From Caloranaerobacter sp. TR13 (GTDB lineage: Bacteria; Bacillota; Clostridia; Tissierellales; Thermohalobacteraceae): a stretch of 64,000 bases of DNA. Shown piece by piece: positions 54,831 through 62,964 of this stretch. A program made the position numbers and the translations under genes. Numbering within the stretch: the first letter of the stretch is position 1; every line of letters begins with the position of its first letter. The stretch lies in assembly GCF_001316435.1 (NCBI RefSeq), contig NZ_JXLL01000002.1, forward strand, positions 124,001-188,000, written 5' to 3'. The notes under the pieces were generated by a model, which was not told the origin of the DNA, ran no database searches, and saw only the letters and a list, made by a program, of their open reading frames with translations.

Positions 54831-56192
54831 TTGATAAAAAAGGAACAGATACTTGAAAGGGAAAAATTATGCCTTGCTGAATATGCAGCTAAAAGTGATT
54901 CAGAATTTCTTATACAAAGGTTGACTAAAGAATGTGAAATGAATGAAGTTAGCAAGTGTGAAATAAGATTACCCTTTCAGAGAGATAGGGATAGAATTAT
55001 ACATTCTAGAGCTTTTCGTAGATTAATGCACAAGACACAGATTTTTAATGCAAATATGGGTGACCATTATCGCAATAGATTAACACACACTTTAGAAGTA
55101 AGTCAAATTGCAAGGTCAATTGGGAAAGTGTTGCGGTTAAATGATGAGTTGATTGAAGCGATTGCTTTAGGGCATGATTTAGGACATACACCTTTTGGAC
55201 ATATAGGAGAAAGGACACTACACTTAATTATTTCAGGTCAAATGTTTAAAAATGATAAAGAGATTAGCATACAGAATTGTGGTGGTTTTAAACATAATTA
55301 TCAAAGTTTACAAATTATAGACAATTTAGAAAAAAGAACAGAAAAGCAAAAAGGCATGAACTTAACTTTAGCTGTTAGGGAAGGTATATTAAAACACACT
55401 AGTAGAAAAATTAAAATACCTGAAAAAAACTATGAAAAGAGGAGAATAGTACCAATTAAGCAGGAAGTTAAATATACTACTCTAGACTTAAGTAATATTA
55501 ATATTGAGTTACCATCATTTACTCTTGAGGGTCAAGTTGTAGCTATAGCTGATGAAATAGCCCAATGTACTCATGACTTGGAAGATGGAATAAGAGCTAA
55601 AATCATAAAAATAGAAGATATAAGTAATGCTAAACTTGTAGAGAAAATATGTAAAGATGAAAACATTAAATTGAATCAATTAAAAGAAACAGTTGATGTG
55701 AGAAACGTTTTAATTAAATCTATGGTAGGTTATTTGATTAATGATGTTTGTAAAGCATCATATAATAGAATTCAAAAAGCGTATATTGATAAGGAATATC
55801 CAACTTTTAAAGATAAAAATGATGTGTTTAAAGAAAAATTAATAGTTTTTTCAGATGAAATTGATGAAATGCATTCAGAATTATCAAATATGATTTCTAA
55901 ACTAGTTATAACTTCACAAAAAGTAAGTCAAGCGGATGCTAAAGGTGAATATATAATTTGTAAACTTTTTAAAGCGTATTATATACATCCACAGCAGTTA
56001 CCAGATTATATTTTAAATAGATATTTTTCAAAAAAAGGAATGGAAGTTAATAGATTAAAAATTCAGGATATGATTTTTGAATTACAAGATGATTCGGAAT
56101 TTTTGAGATTGATTTGTGATCATATTGCTAGTATGACAGACCAATACGCTGCACGCGAGTATATTAAGTTATATGAACCTGAATATTATTAA
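54831..56192 (+). CDS. dgt: dGTPase-like HD-domain dNTP triphosphohydrolase
   Basis: This 453-residue protein belongs to the deoxyguanosinetriphosphate triphosphohydrolase family, which splits dNTPs into nucleoside and triphosphate. The start is TTG after AAGGAGGAG. Family blocks are FQRDRDRIIHSRAFRRLMHK, His86 (RLTHTLEVSQ), His115-Asp116 (GHDLGHTPFGH) and Asp241 (AIADEIAQCTHD), giving the complete HD metal set. Enzymes of this family have been shown to limit phages by draining dNTP pools; its place in a mobile element with McrBC and the unknown 380-residue gene favours a defence role over housekeeping. Confidence 0.92.
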   Translation: MIKKEQILEREKLCLAEYAAKSDSEFLIQRLTKECEMNEVSKCEIRLPFQRDRDRIIHSRAFRRLMHKTQIFNANMGDHYRNRLTHTLEVSQIARSIGKVLRLNDELIEAIALGHDLGHTPFGHIGERTLHLIISGQMFKNDKEISIQNCGGFKHNYQSLQIIDNLEKRTEKQKGMNLTLAVREGILKHTSRKIKIPEKNYEKRRIVPIKQEVKYTTLDLSNINIELPSFTLEGQVVAIADEIAQCTHDLEDGIRAKIIKIEDISNAKLVEKICKDENIKLNQLKETVDVRNVLIKSMVGYLINDVCKASYNRIQKAYIDKEYPTFKDKNDVFKEKLIVFSDEIDEMHSELSNMISKLVITSQKVSQADAKGEYIICKLFKAYYIHPQQLPDYILNRYFSKKGMEVNRLKIQDMIFELQDDSEFLRLICDHIASMTDQYAAREYIKLYEPEYY

Positions 56193-56304
56193 ATGTTGTC
56201 TAATAGTGTGGCAAAGATACAGAAGTAGATATTTTTTTAGTTAATAATAAAAAAATTTTATACTCGAATGTTTTGATATATTGTTTTAATTTAGGAGGGG
56301 GATT

Positions 56305-57033
56305 ATGGGATATATATATGTAATGAGAAATCCTGCGTATAAGGATGATATTTTGAAAATTGGAAAAACAAATGAACATCCAGATAAAAGGGCTTCTGAA
56401 TTATATGATACAGGGGTACCCGTGCCATTTGAGGTTATTTTTAAAAAGAAAACAGATTATTATAATGAACTAGAAAATTTTTTACATTACAGATTGAAAG
56501 ATAAAAGAATTAATCCTAGTCGCGAATTTTTTAGGACTTCATTAAAAGAAGTACATGAATTAATAAAAGAGTTTGAAAGTATTAAGAAAAAGCCAGTTAT
56601 ACAAACTAGAAGAAGAAAAAGTCAAAATAATATTCTAGTGAAAATTTTTCCACATAGTCGTAAAGAACAATTTTTTCCAACAAAACAAAGTATATATGAT
56701 TTTTTCATGGACAAAATGAAGAAGAAAGAAGAAAGATATCTTCTAGGTAATAATAAGTCTATTGGGAATCTACCAAAAGGTACTATTGTATGGATAAAAT
56801 ATGAAAATGAAATAATAGGGGAATTTAAGATTAAAAGAGGAATTAAGGAAGTAAAAAAGGACAATCAAATCTATAAAGAAATATTGATAGATACAGAAAC
56901 AATTAAACTTTATTCAGTGCCAATATCATATTTTGATTTTCTAGAATTTCAAGGTATAAATCCAAATCATAGAGCATATCATAAAGTCGATTATGAAGTT
57001 TACGAAACTTTAACAGAGATATTTAATAAATAA
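56305..57033 (+). CDS. GIY-YIG nuclease family protein (T5orf172 type)
   Basis: This 242-residue protein has an N-terminal GIY-YIG domain of the T5orf172 group (residues 2-95). The sequence GYIYVMRNPAYKDDILKIGK supplies the two-tyrosine motif, RASELYDTGVPVPFEVI the Arg helix, and SREFF the Glu. The C-terminal half (about 110-235) is an unrecognised domain with WIKYENEIIGEFKI and aromatic residues, possibly a base- or substrate-reading module. AGGAGGGGGA precedes the ATG. It follows the dGTPase-like gene by 112 bp and may share its transcript. A role in DNA cutting during defence is inferred from domain and context. Confidence 0.85.
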   Translation: MGYIYVMRNPAYKDDILKIGKTNEHPDKRASELYDTGVPVPFEVIFKKKTDYYNELENFLHYRLKDKRINPSREFFRTSLKEVHELIKEFESIKKKPVIQTRRRKSQNNILVKIFPHSRKEQFFPTKQSIYDFFMDKMKKKEERYLLGNNKSIGNLPKGTIVWIKYENEIIGEFKIKRGIKEVKKDNQIYKEILIDTETIKLYSVPISYFDFLEFQGINPNHRAYHKVDYEVYETLTEIFNK

Positions 57034-57587
57034 ATGTAAATAATAGAATTAGTGCTTTAAGTATTTAATTATAAGTAAGCATATATATAATATTTAATAT
57101 TATTATTTAATAACATATTGCTAGTTATAAATTTATAATAAGAAGTATAAATGTTAAATTTTTCAATAAAATATAACCAGTATATTACTTTTATGTTGGA
57201 TTATAATATAGATAAAAGGAAGTATTTGTTATAATATGTAATTAAAATACTATACTTTTTACTGGTTTATTTAGTTAGATTTTCATATATTATTACAGTT
57301 TTTTTTAGAAATCTTTAATATTCTATTGATTTGTTGTGATTTTTCTACTTAAAATGTTTAGTAAGATTTAGTTTTTGCTATAAGCTATTATCCTCCACTA
57401 GTCCCCTATACTTTTGTATAGGGGTAGTATATTTTATTGTGGGGGATTTTTTAATTAATACTTTAGTCTACTTTTAGATTAACATAAACATTTTTTTAAG
57501 GGGATGAATGTTTTAAATAAGAAATGGGGATATTAACCTAAATATAAATTTATTTTATACTAAATGATAACTGAGAAGGTGATAAAA
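57034..57587. other. Intergenic region with a nested stem-loop terminator
   Basis: Most of this stretch is very AT-rich without recognisable content. At 57403-57424 CCCCTATAC and GTATAGGGG form a 9-bp hairpin with loop TTTT. An outer pair, ATCCTCCAC (57390-57398) and GTGGGGGAT (57439-57447), encloses it and is followed by six Ts, giving a compound terminator for upstream genes. Confidence 0.6.
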
Positions 57588-58259
57588 GTGATATACATAG
57601 TTATACCAATAGCAGTTATTTTTTTAATGCAAATATTGTTTACAATTATAACTAATTTTAAGTCGGAAGGGGAAATTGGTGAAGATATAGTAAAAACCGA
57701 TTTAAGTGAGCTAAATGAAGAAGAATACAAAGTTATTAATAATGTTTTATTAAAAAGAAAAAATGGTAGGACATCACAAATTGACCATGTTGTTATCTCT
57801 CCGTATGGAATATTTGTTATAGAAACTAAAAATTATAAGGGAACTATAATAGGTACCGATGAAGACAGAGAATGGATACAAAAAATAGGCAAGTATAGGA
57901 ATAAGTTTTATAATCCTGTGAAGCAGAATATAGGGCATATAAATGCATTAAAGGAATTATTGAAGGAATATGCTAATGTACTTTATGTTTCCATAGTAGT
58001 ATTTACTACTAGTGCAGATCTTAGCGTATCAAGGTCGAATAATTTAAATAGTCATATTTGTTATTGTTATAAGGTTGTTGATATAATAAAGAAATATTCT
58101 AAAAAGATACTATCAGATACAGAAGTACTAGATATTTACAAAACTATAAAGGAGAATAATATTTCAAGTTATAAGCAAAGAAAAATTCATATTCAAAATG
58201 TAAAGAATTATGTAAAAGAAGTGGAAGTAAGAAGAAAAGAAAATTATCCTTGGTTTTAA
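57588..58259 (+). CDS. Membrane-anchored NERD-domain protein
   Basis: This protein of 223 residues has a single N-terminal membrane segment (about residues 2-22: IYIVIPIAVIFLMQILFTII) and a nuclease-related NERD domain (about 30-150). Domain blocks are GEIGEDIVKTDL, RTSQIDHVVISPYGIFVIET and KNYKGTI, holding the Asp, Glu-x-Lys set of a PD-(D/E)XK fold. The start is GTG 57588 behind AAGGTGAT; the in-frame ATG at 57564 has no site. Ribbon-like tail follows. NERD proteins accompany defence and mobile loci, but few are characterised. It is the last gene before the right end of the element. Confidence 0.87.
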   Translation: MIYIVIPIAVIFLMQILFTIITNFKSEGEIGEDIVKTDLSELNEEEYKVINNVLLKRKNGRTSQIDHVVISPYGIFVIETKNYKGTIIGTDEDREWIQKIGKYRNKFYNPVKQNIGHINALKELLKEYANVLYVSIVVFTTSADLSVSRSNNLNSHICYCYKVVDIIKKYSKKILSDTEVLDIYKTIKENNISSYKQRKIHIQNVKNYVKEVEVRRKENYPWF

Positions 58260-58340
58260 ATGAAGCTATATTATTTACCTTGTATATAGAAAAAGCTTTT
58301 AATTTAAGTAATAAAAAAATGAAACATAAAAAACATTTTC

Positions 58341-58368
58341 ATAACCTCACAATTAATAGTGAGGTTAT
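58341..58368. terminator. Stem-loop after the NERD gene
   Basis: ATAACCTCAC (58341-58350) pairs perfectly with GTGAGGTTAT (58359-58368), loop AATTAATA. No strong T-run follows, so efficiency is uncertain. Confidence 0.6.
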
Positions 58369-58504
58369 AATTATAAAGTAAAATAGATATTAGTTTTTAA
58401 CTACTAAATATAAAAAATTATAGGTTTTACTATTTTATTTATATAACCGGTTTTCTATTTTTTTTTATAGTTTAATCACTTTTATCAGTTATATTTTTCT
58501 GCCT

Positions 58505-59119
58505 TTATGTAGATATAGCTTCTGCTATGTCATGTGTAACCATTATTGCAGTTTTTTCTTCTTTTTTGAGTATAGTTCCTATTTCATCTGCTATAGCAAG
58601 TCTGGTTTGATAATCAAGAGCAGAGAAAGGTTCATCTAAAAGGAGAATATCAGGTTTTACAGCCAATGTTCTAATTAAAGCAGCTCTTTGTCTCATACCT
58701 CCTGAAAGCTGACTTGGGTAATAGTGTTTAAAATCTCCTAGTCCATATGTATCAAGGAGCTTTTCTACATATTTTTTTGTTTCTTTGTTTACTTTTTTCT
58801 GTATTTCTAATCCAATTAAAGCATTACCTAAAATGGTTCTCCATTCAAACAAATGGTCTCTTTGAAACATATAGCCTATTTTTTTGTTTGTCTTTTCAAC
58901 TTTTTTACCATTAATAACTACTTTGCCCTTAGAAGGTTTTAAAAGACCAGCTATTATAGATAAAAGAGTTGATTTTCCACACCCACTTGGACCAACTAAA
59001 ACTACTATTTCTCCATGATATATATCTAAAGATAAATCTTTTATAGCTTCTGTTTCACCATCAAGGGTATGATATATCATATTGATATTTCTAATTTCTA
59101 CAACTTTTCTTCTATTCAT
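58505..59119 (-). pseudogene. N-terminal part of the split ABC transporter ATPase (SsuB/TauB-like)
   Basis: This reading frame of 204 residues holds nearly the whole nucleotide-binding domain: Walker A GPSGCGKST, Q-loop MFQRDHLFEW, signature LSGGMRQRAALIRTL, Walker B DILLLDEPFSALD and H-loop MVTHDIAEAIS. It then runs into element DNA and stops after one foreign codon. The missing C-terminal 56 residues are at 40479-40648, beside the permease gene. AAGGAGG precedes the ATG. The fragment might still bind ATP, but the permease gene no longer follows it, so the import system is broken while the element is present. The family imports taurine, sulfonates, nitrate or pyrimidine precursors. Confidence 0.93.
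58510..58530. repeat. Right attachment site (21-bp direct repeat)
   Basis: The sequence is identical to 40649-40669. Just inside the element TTTTCTGCCTTT (58495-58506) is the inverted counterpart of the left arm, matching 11 of 12 bases. Outside it the host ATPase reading frame resumes at VTHDIAEAIS. Confidence 0.92.
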
Positions 59120-59439
59120 TTATATGCCTCCTTGAGGAGAAAATTAGCATAATTGCATATATTATTTTATTCAATCAATGAAGGGAATGTGAATGAAGAT
59201 ACTTTTGTTTAGTAAATTGACAGGGATAGGTATTATATATAGATGACTTCTGGTATAAGACAATAACATGCAATATTAAGATAAAATTTAAAGAAAATCA
59301 AAAGGAAATGGTCAAAAAATATAGAATTGGTAAAATATGATTTGACAGATTAGTGTTATACAGTAATTGATTATGAGAGGGTAGAATTTATTGTATTTAC
59401 TGTTAACTTGTTAGAAAATTATGAAGGGGGTTAAAATAT
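59120..59439. other. 320-bp intergenic stretch
   Basis: This gap lies upstream of the split ATPase (minus) and the 52-residue gene (plus). TTGACA occurs at 59217 and 59342, but neither has a good -10 at proper distance. No open frame, operator or riboswitch fold is evident. Confidence 0.5.
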
Positions 59440-59598
59440 ATGAATAAAATTGAGTATTATAAAATAATTACTATCATTGGCGTAGGTATTACAGTCAGCT
59501 CTATGATTAATGTCTTAAAATTCCCACAAATACTTACTTTTGCAATAGGAATAGGTTTAATGGCAGGAGGGCTGATGGCATATAAAGGTAATAGATAA
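59440..59598 (+). CDS. Small membrane protein, 52 residues
   Basis: GAAGGGGG is well placed before the ATG. The product has two predicted membrane segments: YYKIITIIGVGITVSSMINV and, after a short Pro-containing turn, ILTFAIGIGLMAGGLMAY, with a basic end KGNR. No family is recognised. It is a chromosomal gene between the split ATPase and the DUF1904 gene. Confidence 0.7.
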   Translation: MNKIEYYKIITIIGVGITVSSMINVLKFPQILTFAIGIGLMAGGLMAYKGNR

Positions 59599-59722
59599 AA
59601 CTTATTATGGGAACTATTACTTTATTTTTTGTGAAATGATGTATAAAAATAAAAGGTTTTTAAAAGATCTAAATAATTGTATAATTTATATGTGCAAATA
59701 TATATAGAAGGGAAGAGAGCTT

Positions 59723-60049
59723 ATGCCACATATAAGAGTGAGAGGAATAGAATTAGAGCAGTTAAAAAAGGTGAGCAAGGAGATGATAGATGATTTACAA
59801 AGTATTATAGAATGCCCTAGGGATTATTTTACATTGGAATATATACATAGTACATTTATTTTTGATGGAGAAGTTTCAAAAGGATATCCTTTTATTGAAG
59901 TATTATGGTTTGATAGAGGACAGGAAATACAGGATAGAGCAGCAAGTGCAATAACTGATAGAGTAAAGAAATTTGGTTATGAAGATGTATGTGTGATATT
60001 TACTGATTTGCCGAAGCACAAATACTATGAAAATGGACAACATTTTTAA
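59723..60049 (+). CDS. DUF1904 family protein
   Basis: This 108-residue cytoplasmic protein begins MPHIRVRGIELEQLKKVSKE and contains CPRDYFTLEYIHSTFIFDG and YPFIEVLWFDRGQEIQDRAA. This matches the small DUF1904 family of Firmicutes, whose fold and N-terminal Pro2 recall tautomerases. Enzymatic activity is not established. GAAGGGAAGAGAG precedes the ATG. A stem-loop terminator follows, so it is probably a single-gene unit. Confidence 0.8.
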   Translation: MPHIRVRGIELEQLKKVSKEMIDDLQSIIECPRDYFTLEYIHSTFIFDGEVSKGYPFIEVLWFDRGQEIQDRAASAITDRVKKFGYEDVCVIFTDLPKHKYYENGQHF

Positions 60050-60464
60050 AAATTAATGAAAACATATGAGACAAAAAGTCGTCAACTTCCAATAATACAA
60101 AAAACTTGGGGATTGACGATTTTTTGTTTTTTTAAATCTGAATAGATGTAACATAGTATTTCCAACGGTTTAAAGTATATTTATAATCAAGGAATATATA
60201 GAGAAAAAATAAAAATCCAAAACCTGAAACAAAGTACGACAATAATAGAGATTTTTAGACAAAGGAAAATTAAAATTAGTAAAGAAGTGTTAATTATAAA
60301 ATTTGTAGTTTGATAAAGAAATTTATAACTTCGAAACTTACATATTATTTTACTTTAAGATAGGAGGCTCTTTTAAATGAGTTGATTAATATTCTAAAAG
60401 TACTAAAATTCATAGTAATATAAAAATCATATTTTGAACTTGTAGACTTTAAGGGGGATATTAT
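60050..60464. other. Intergenic region with a terminator for the DUF1904 gene
   Basis: TCGTCAA (60079-60085) and TTGACGA (60113-60119) form a stem that extends inward with some mismatches and is followed by TTTTTT from 60120. The remaining 340 bp are AT-rich without recognised content except AAGGGGGA before the next gene. Confidence 0.7.
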
Positions 60465-61640
60465 ATGCGTGAAAAAAAGAATATTTATTTAATGTATTTA
60501 ATTATATTCTTACAAGGATTTGTATTTTATGGACCTATTGCTACCATATATAGACGAGCAAGGGGGCTTTCTCTTTATGAAATATTTATACTTAGCTCTA
60601 TATCCTTAATACTCATGATCGTCTTTGAAATACCATGGGGCTGGTTTGCAGATAGATATGGATATAAACGTACTTTGATATTTTCAAATTTTATGTTTTT
60701 TATATCGAAAATAGTATTTTATTTTGCTGATTCTTTTCTGCTATTTTTAGTAGAAACTTTATTAATGGCAATATCAATTTCAGGTATTTCAGGATGTGAT
60801 ATAGCATTGATATATTCTTCTATTAATAAAGAAGATGGAGAAAAAATAATCGGAAGATATAATGCTGCTGGTACTTCTGGATTTTTTATTGCCTCTTTTC
60901 TTTCAACAATAGTTATTGCAAAATCTATAGATTATGCAGCATTATTGACAATATTACCATATGGATTAGCAGCATTTTTGACTTTATTTATTGAGGATGT
61001 AAACGACTATTCGCAGGAAAAATTAACGCTGAAAAAAAGTTTTAAGAATGTATTAAACAAAAAGTGGATGTTAGTATTTGTTATAGCTATAGCATTTGTT
61101 CAAGAAGTACAGCATATGATAACCGTATTTTTGAATCAGCCTCAATATTTAAAAAGTGGCATTAATTTAAAATATTTTGGAATACTAATGGCTATTATGC
61201 AGACGATAAGTATGGTTTCAGTAAAAGCATATAAACTTACTCAAAAACTTGGGAGAGAAAAAAGTTTAAAAACGTTATTTTTAATTATTGGTATATGTAG
61301 CTTTATGTTGTCATATATTAATAGTCCTATTTTAAGTGTTTTACTTATTGCAACTGTTACTGGTAGTTTTGCTTTAATTCACCCTATAGCTGTAAATATA
61401 GAAAATCAATCAATAGTTACAAATGATAGAGCAACTATTTTGTCAATATATGCTATGATAAATAATGTTATAGCAGCTTTTATAAACATAATTGTTGGTA
61501 AGGCAACAGACGTTTCTATTGAATTTGCTTTTAAAATTTCTAGTATTATTGTGTTTCTGGGTTTTATAACGTTGATAGTATTTTTTTCAAACTATAATGT
61601 GATATCTTCAAGTAATGAAGATGCAAATGAAAAAGTATAA
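60465..61640 (+). CDS. Major facilitator superfamily transporter
   Basis: This 391-residue membrane protein has about twelve segments. The MFS motif A between segments 2 and 3 reads GWFADRYGYKRTL. IPWGW precedes it, and YNAAGTSGFFIASFLST corresponds to segment 5. The second half repeats the layout after a basic cytoplasmic loop (about residues 180-200). AAGGGGGA precedes the ATG. Substrate is not evident; relatives export drugs or sugars. It lies upstream of small unknown genes and a GH32 hydrolase, but a terminator separates them. Confidence 0.88.
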   Translation: MREKKNIYLMYLIIFLQGFVFYGPIATIYRRARGLSLYEIFILSSISLILMIVFEIPWGWFADRYGYKRTLIFSNFMFFISKIVFYFADSFLLFLVETLLMAISISGISGCDIALIYSSINKEDGEKIIGRYNAAGTSGFFIASFLSTIVIAKSIDYAALLTILPYGLAAFLTLFIEDVNDYSQEKLTLKKSFKNVLNKKWMLVFVIAIAFVQEVQHMITVFLNQPQYLKSGINLKYFGILMAIMQTISMVSVKAYKLTQKLGREKSLKTLFLIIGICSFMLSYINSPILSVLLIATVTGSFALIHPIAVNIENQSIVTNDRATILSIYAMINNVIAAFINIIVGKATDVSIEFAFKISSIIVFLGFITLIVFFSNYNVISSSNEDANEKV

Positions 61641-61668
61641 GGGGATTTTTCCCTTTATACTTTTTATT
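61632..61668 (+). terminator. Terminator after the MFS gene
   Basis: AAAGTATAAGGGG (61632-61644) pairs with CCCTTTATACTTT (61651-61663) with a small bulge, followed by TTATTT. The left arm includes the last codons and stop of the gene. Confidence 0.82.
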
Positions 61669-61709
61669 TAGAGAAGCCCATAATATTTCTGATTTAAGGA
61701 GGATTTATA

Positions 61710-62152
61710 ATGAAAAAAATAGTTTTTTTCTTATTTTTATTATGATTAGTTCATTAGTCTTAAATATATATTATTACATGCAAATAAAAGAATTACGTTC
61801 AATTACTTATAATATGTTTACGAAAAGTCTTGATTTAACAAGTTCTTTTCTTAAGCCTGATAAAGTACCTTCTAAATTATGTTTGATTGTAATATCATAT
61901 ATAGATTTTTTGATGAGTAATGATAATACTTATAGTTTTATTAAAGAGTTACGTCCTGGACCCAACTGGAGATTAGTTGCTGAAAGTATATATGAATTTA
62001 ATTTAAACCAAAAGAAAATGACAAATGTGGATGTTGACTATTTGAAAAAACAAAGCGAAATATTTGATGAATTACATAAACTTTTCATTAGAAACAATTA
62101 TAAAACAATTAATAGAACTGAAACTAAGGAATTGTTTGAAAAAAATTGGTAG
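61710..62152 (+). pseudogene. Small membrane-anchored protein gene, probably frameshifted in a T7 tract
   Basis: A strong ribosome site (AAGGAGG, 61696-61702) leads to ATG 61710, which encodes only MKKIVFFLFLL before TGA 61743. The next frame (from 61742, no site of its own) encodes 136 residues starting MISSLVLNIYYYMQ. One extra T in the run at 61723-61729 would join them as a continuous signal anchor reading MKKIVFFLIFIMISSLVLNI. The rest of the protein is soluble, helical and unrecognised (IKELRPGPNWRLVAESIYEF). It is either a decayed gene, a slippage-controlled gene or a sequencing error. Confidence 0.65.
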
Positions 62153-62271
62153 AAAATGCAAGTAAATATTTCAATAATAAAATGAACAACCATTAATTTC
62201 TAATAAACAAAATGATTCTTTTTCTTTATTACTACAATAATGTTAATTTTTCTATTAAAGGAGGTAAAAAA

Positions 62272-62907
62272 GTGCAACATAAAAGAATTAAGTTACTGTT
62301 AGTGTTATTTCTAATATTTATCTTAACTAGTTGCACAGTAAAAAATTTAGAAACGAATATTGGACAAATTAAGTTTAATGATATAAAATTTGTTGAAGAT
62401 TATAATTATATAAAGAAAAGATTAAAACTAAGTGATAATGCTAAACTACAAAATTTATTTTTGACTCTGAATAATGATTATTATATAACTCTTTTACAGT
62501 ATGAATTAATTGATTTTGATAATATAAATGACAAATATAAAATCTATCATATAAGTTTAATTAAAAAAGGTAATAAATATGAAATATATACTTCAGAAGG
62601 TAATCTTTGTTTGCAGTATGATCAATTAATAGATGCGAAAAAATTTTTTCATATCATTGAAAACATAGATATAACTAAAATAATAAATGACAATAGTTCA
62701 TTATACTACGATATATATGCCACTGGGAAATATGATATTGATGCAACTCACTCAGATAAAATATATATTATTGAAAAAAATGAAGTGAGAAAAGCAGATT
62801 ATAAGACTGATATTGAAGGATATTATATTGATGTAACTGATGATAAAAGTGTATATAGACGTAGATATTTCTTCGGCAAAACTTTAGAGGATAAAAAAAT
62901 TAAATAA
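62272..62907 (+). CDS. Putative lipoprotein of unknown function
   Basis: This protein of 211 residues starts at GTG 62272 after AAAGGAGGT; the longer frame from 62212 has no site. The N-terminus HKRIKLLLVLFLIFILTSC gives a lipobox LTSC (Cys20), so it is probably anchored to the outer face of the membrane. The mature part is rich in Asp, Lys, Tyr and Ile with no recognised domain. It follows the frameshifted small gene by 119 bp and precedes the GH32 gene by 57 bp, and could share a transcript with the latter. Confidence 0.75.
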   Translation: MQHKRIKLLLVLFLIFILTSCTVKNLETNIGQIKFNDIKFVEDYNYIKKRLKLSDNAKLQNLFLTLNNDYYITLLQYELIDFDNINDKYKIYHISLIKKGNKYEIYTSEGNLCLQYDQLIDAKKFFHIIENIDITKIINDNSSLYYDIYATGKYDIDATHSDKIYIIEKNEVRKADYKTDIEGYYIDVTDDKSVYRRRYFFGKTLEDKKIK

Positions 62908-62964
62908 GACTCTTTAAATATTGTCCCTAAGACTTAAAAAAACAAGGCAGAAGGTGATGATAAT

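Larger units (their letters stand above)
40649..58530. mobile_element. Integrative element with serine recombinase and defence cargo, inserted in an ABC ATPase gene
   Basis: The element is bounded by 21-bp direct repeats (40649-40669 and 58510-58530); one unit is 17,861 bp. Its insertion splits a host gene whose halves remain in frame. A large serine recombinase sits 24 bp inside the left repeat, the usual position for an integrase. Imperfect inverted arms flank the core inside the element (40676-40687 and 58495-58506), as expected of a recombinase attachment site. Cargo: McrBC, tandem recombinases, a PD-(D/E)XK nuclease, an XRE regulator, an unknown protein, a dGTPase-like protein, GIY-YIG and NERD proteins. 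No conjugation, replication or phage structural genes are present, so it is not self-transmissible and may be mobilised by others. Confidence 0.93.

Noticed and set aside
57564-57587. ATG start of the NERD gene at 57564
   Set aside because: No ribosome site precedes it, while AAGGTGAT is spaced correctly for GTG 57588.
40649-58530. Prophage or conjugative element
   Set aside because: There are no capsid, tail, terminase, relaxase or type IV secretion genes, so the element is described only as integrative.
59217-59361. Promoters at two TTGACA sequences upstream of the small membrane gene
   Set aside because: Neither has a -10 element at acceptable spacing.
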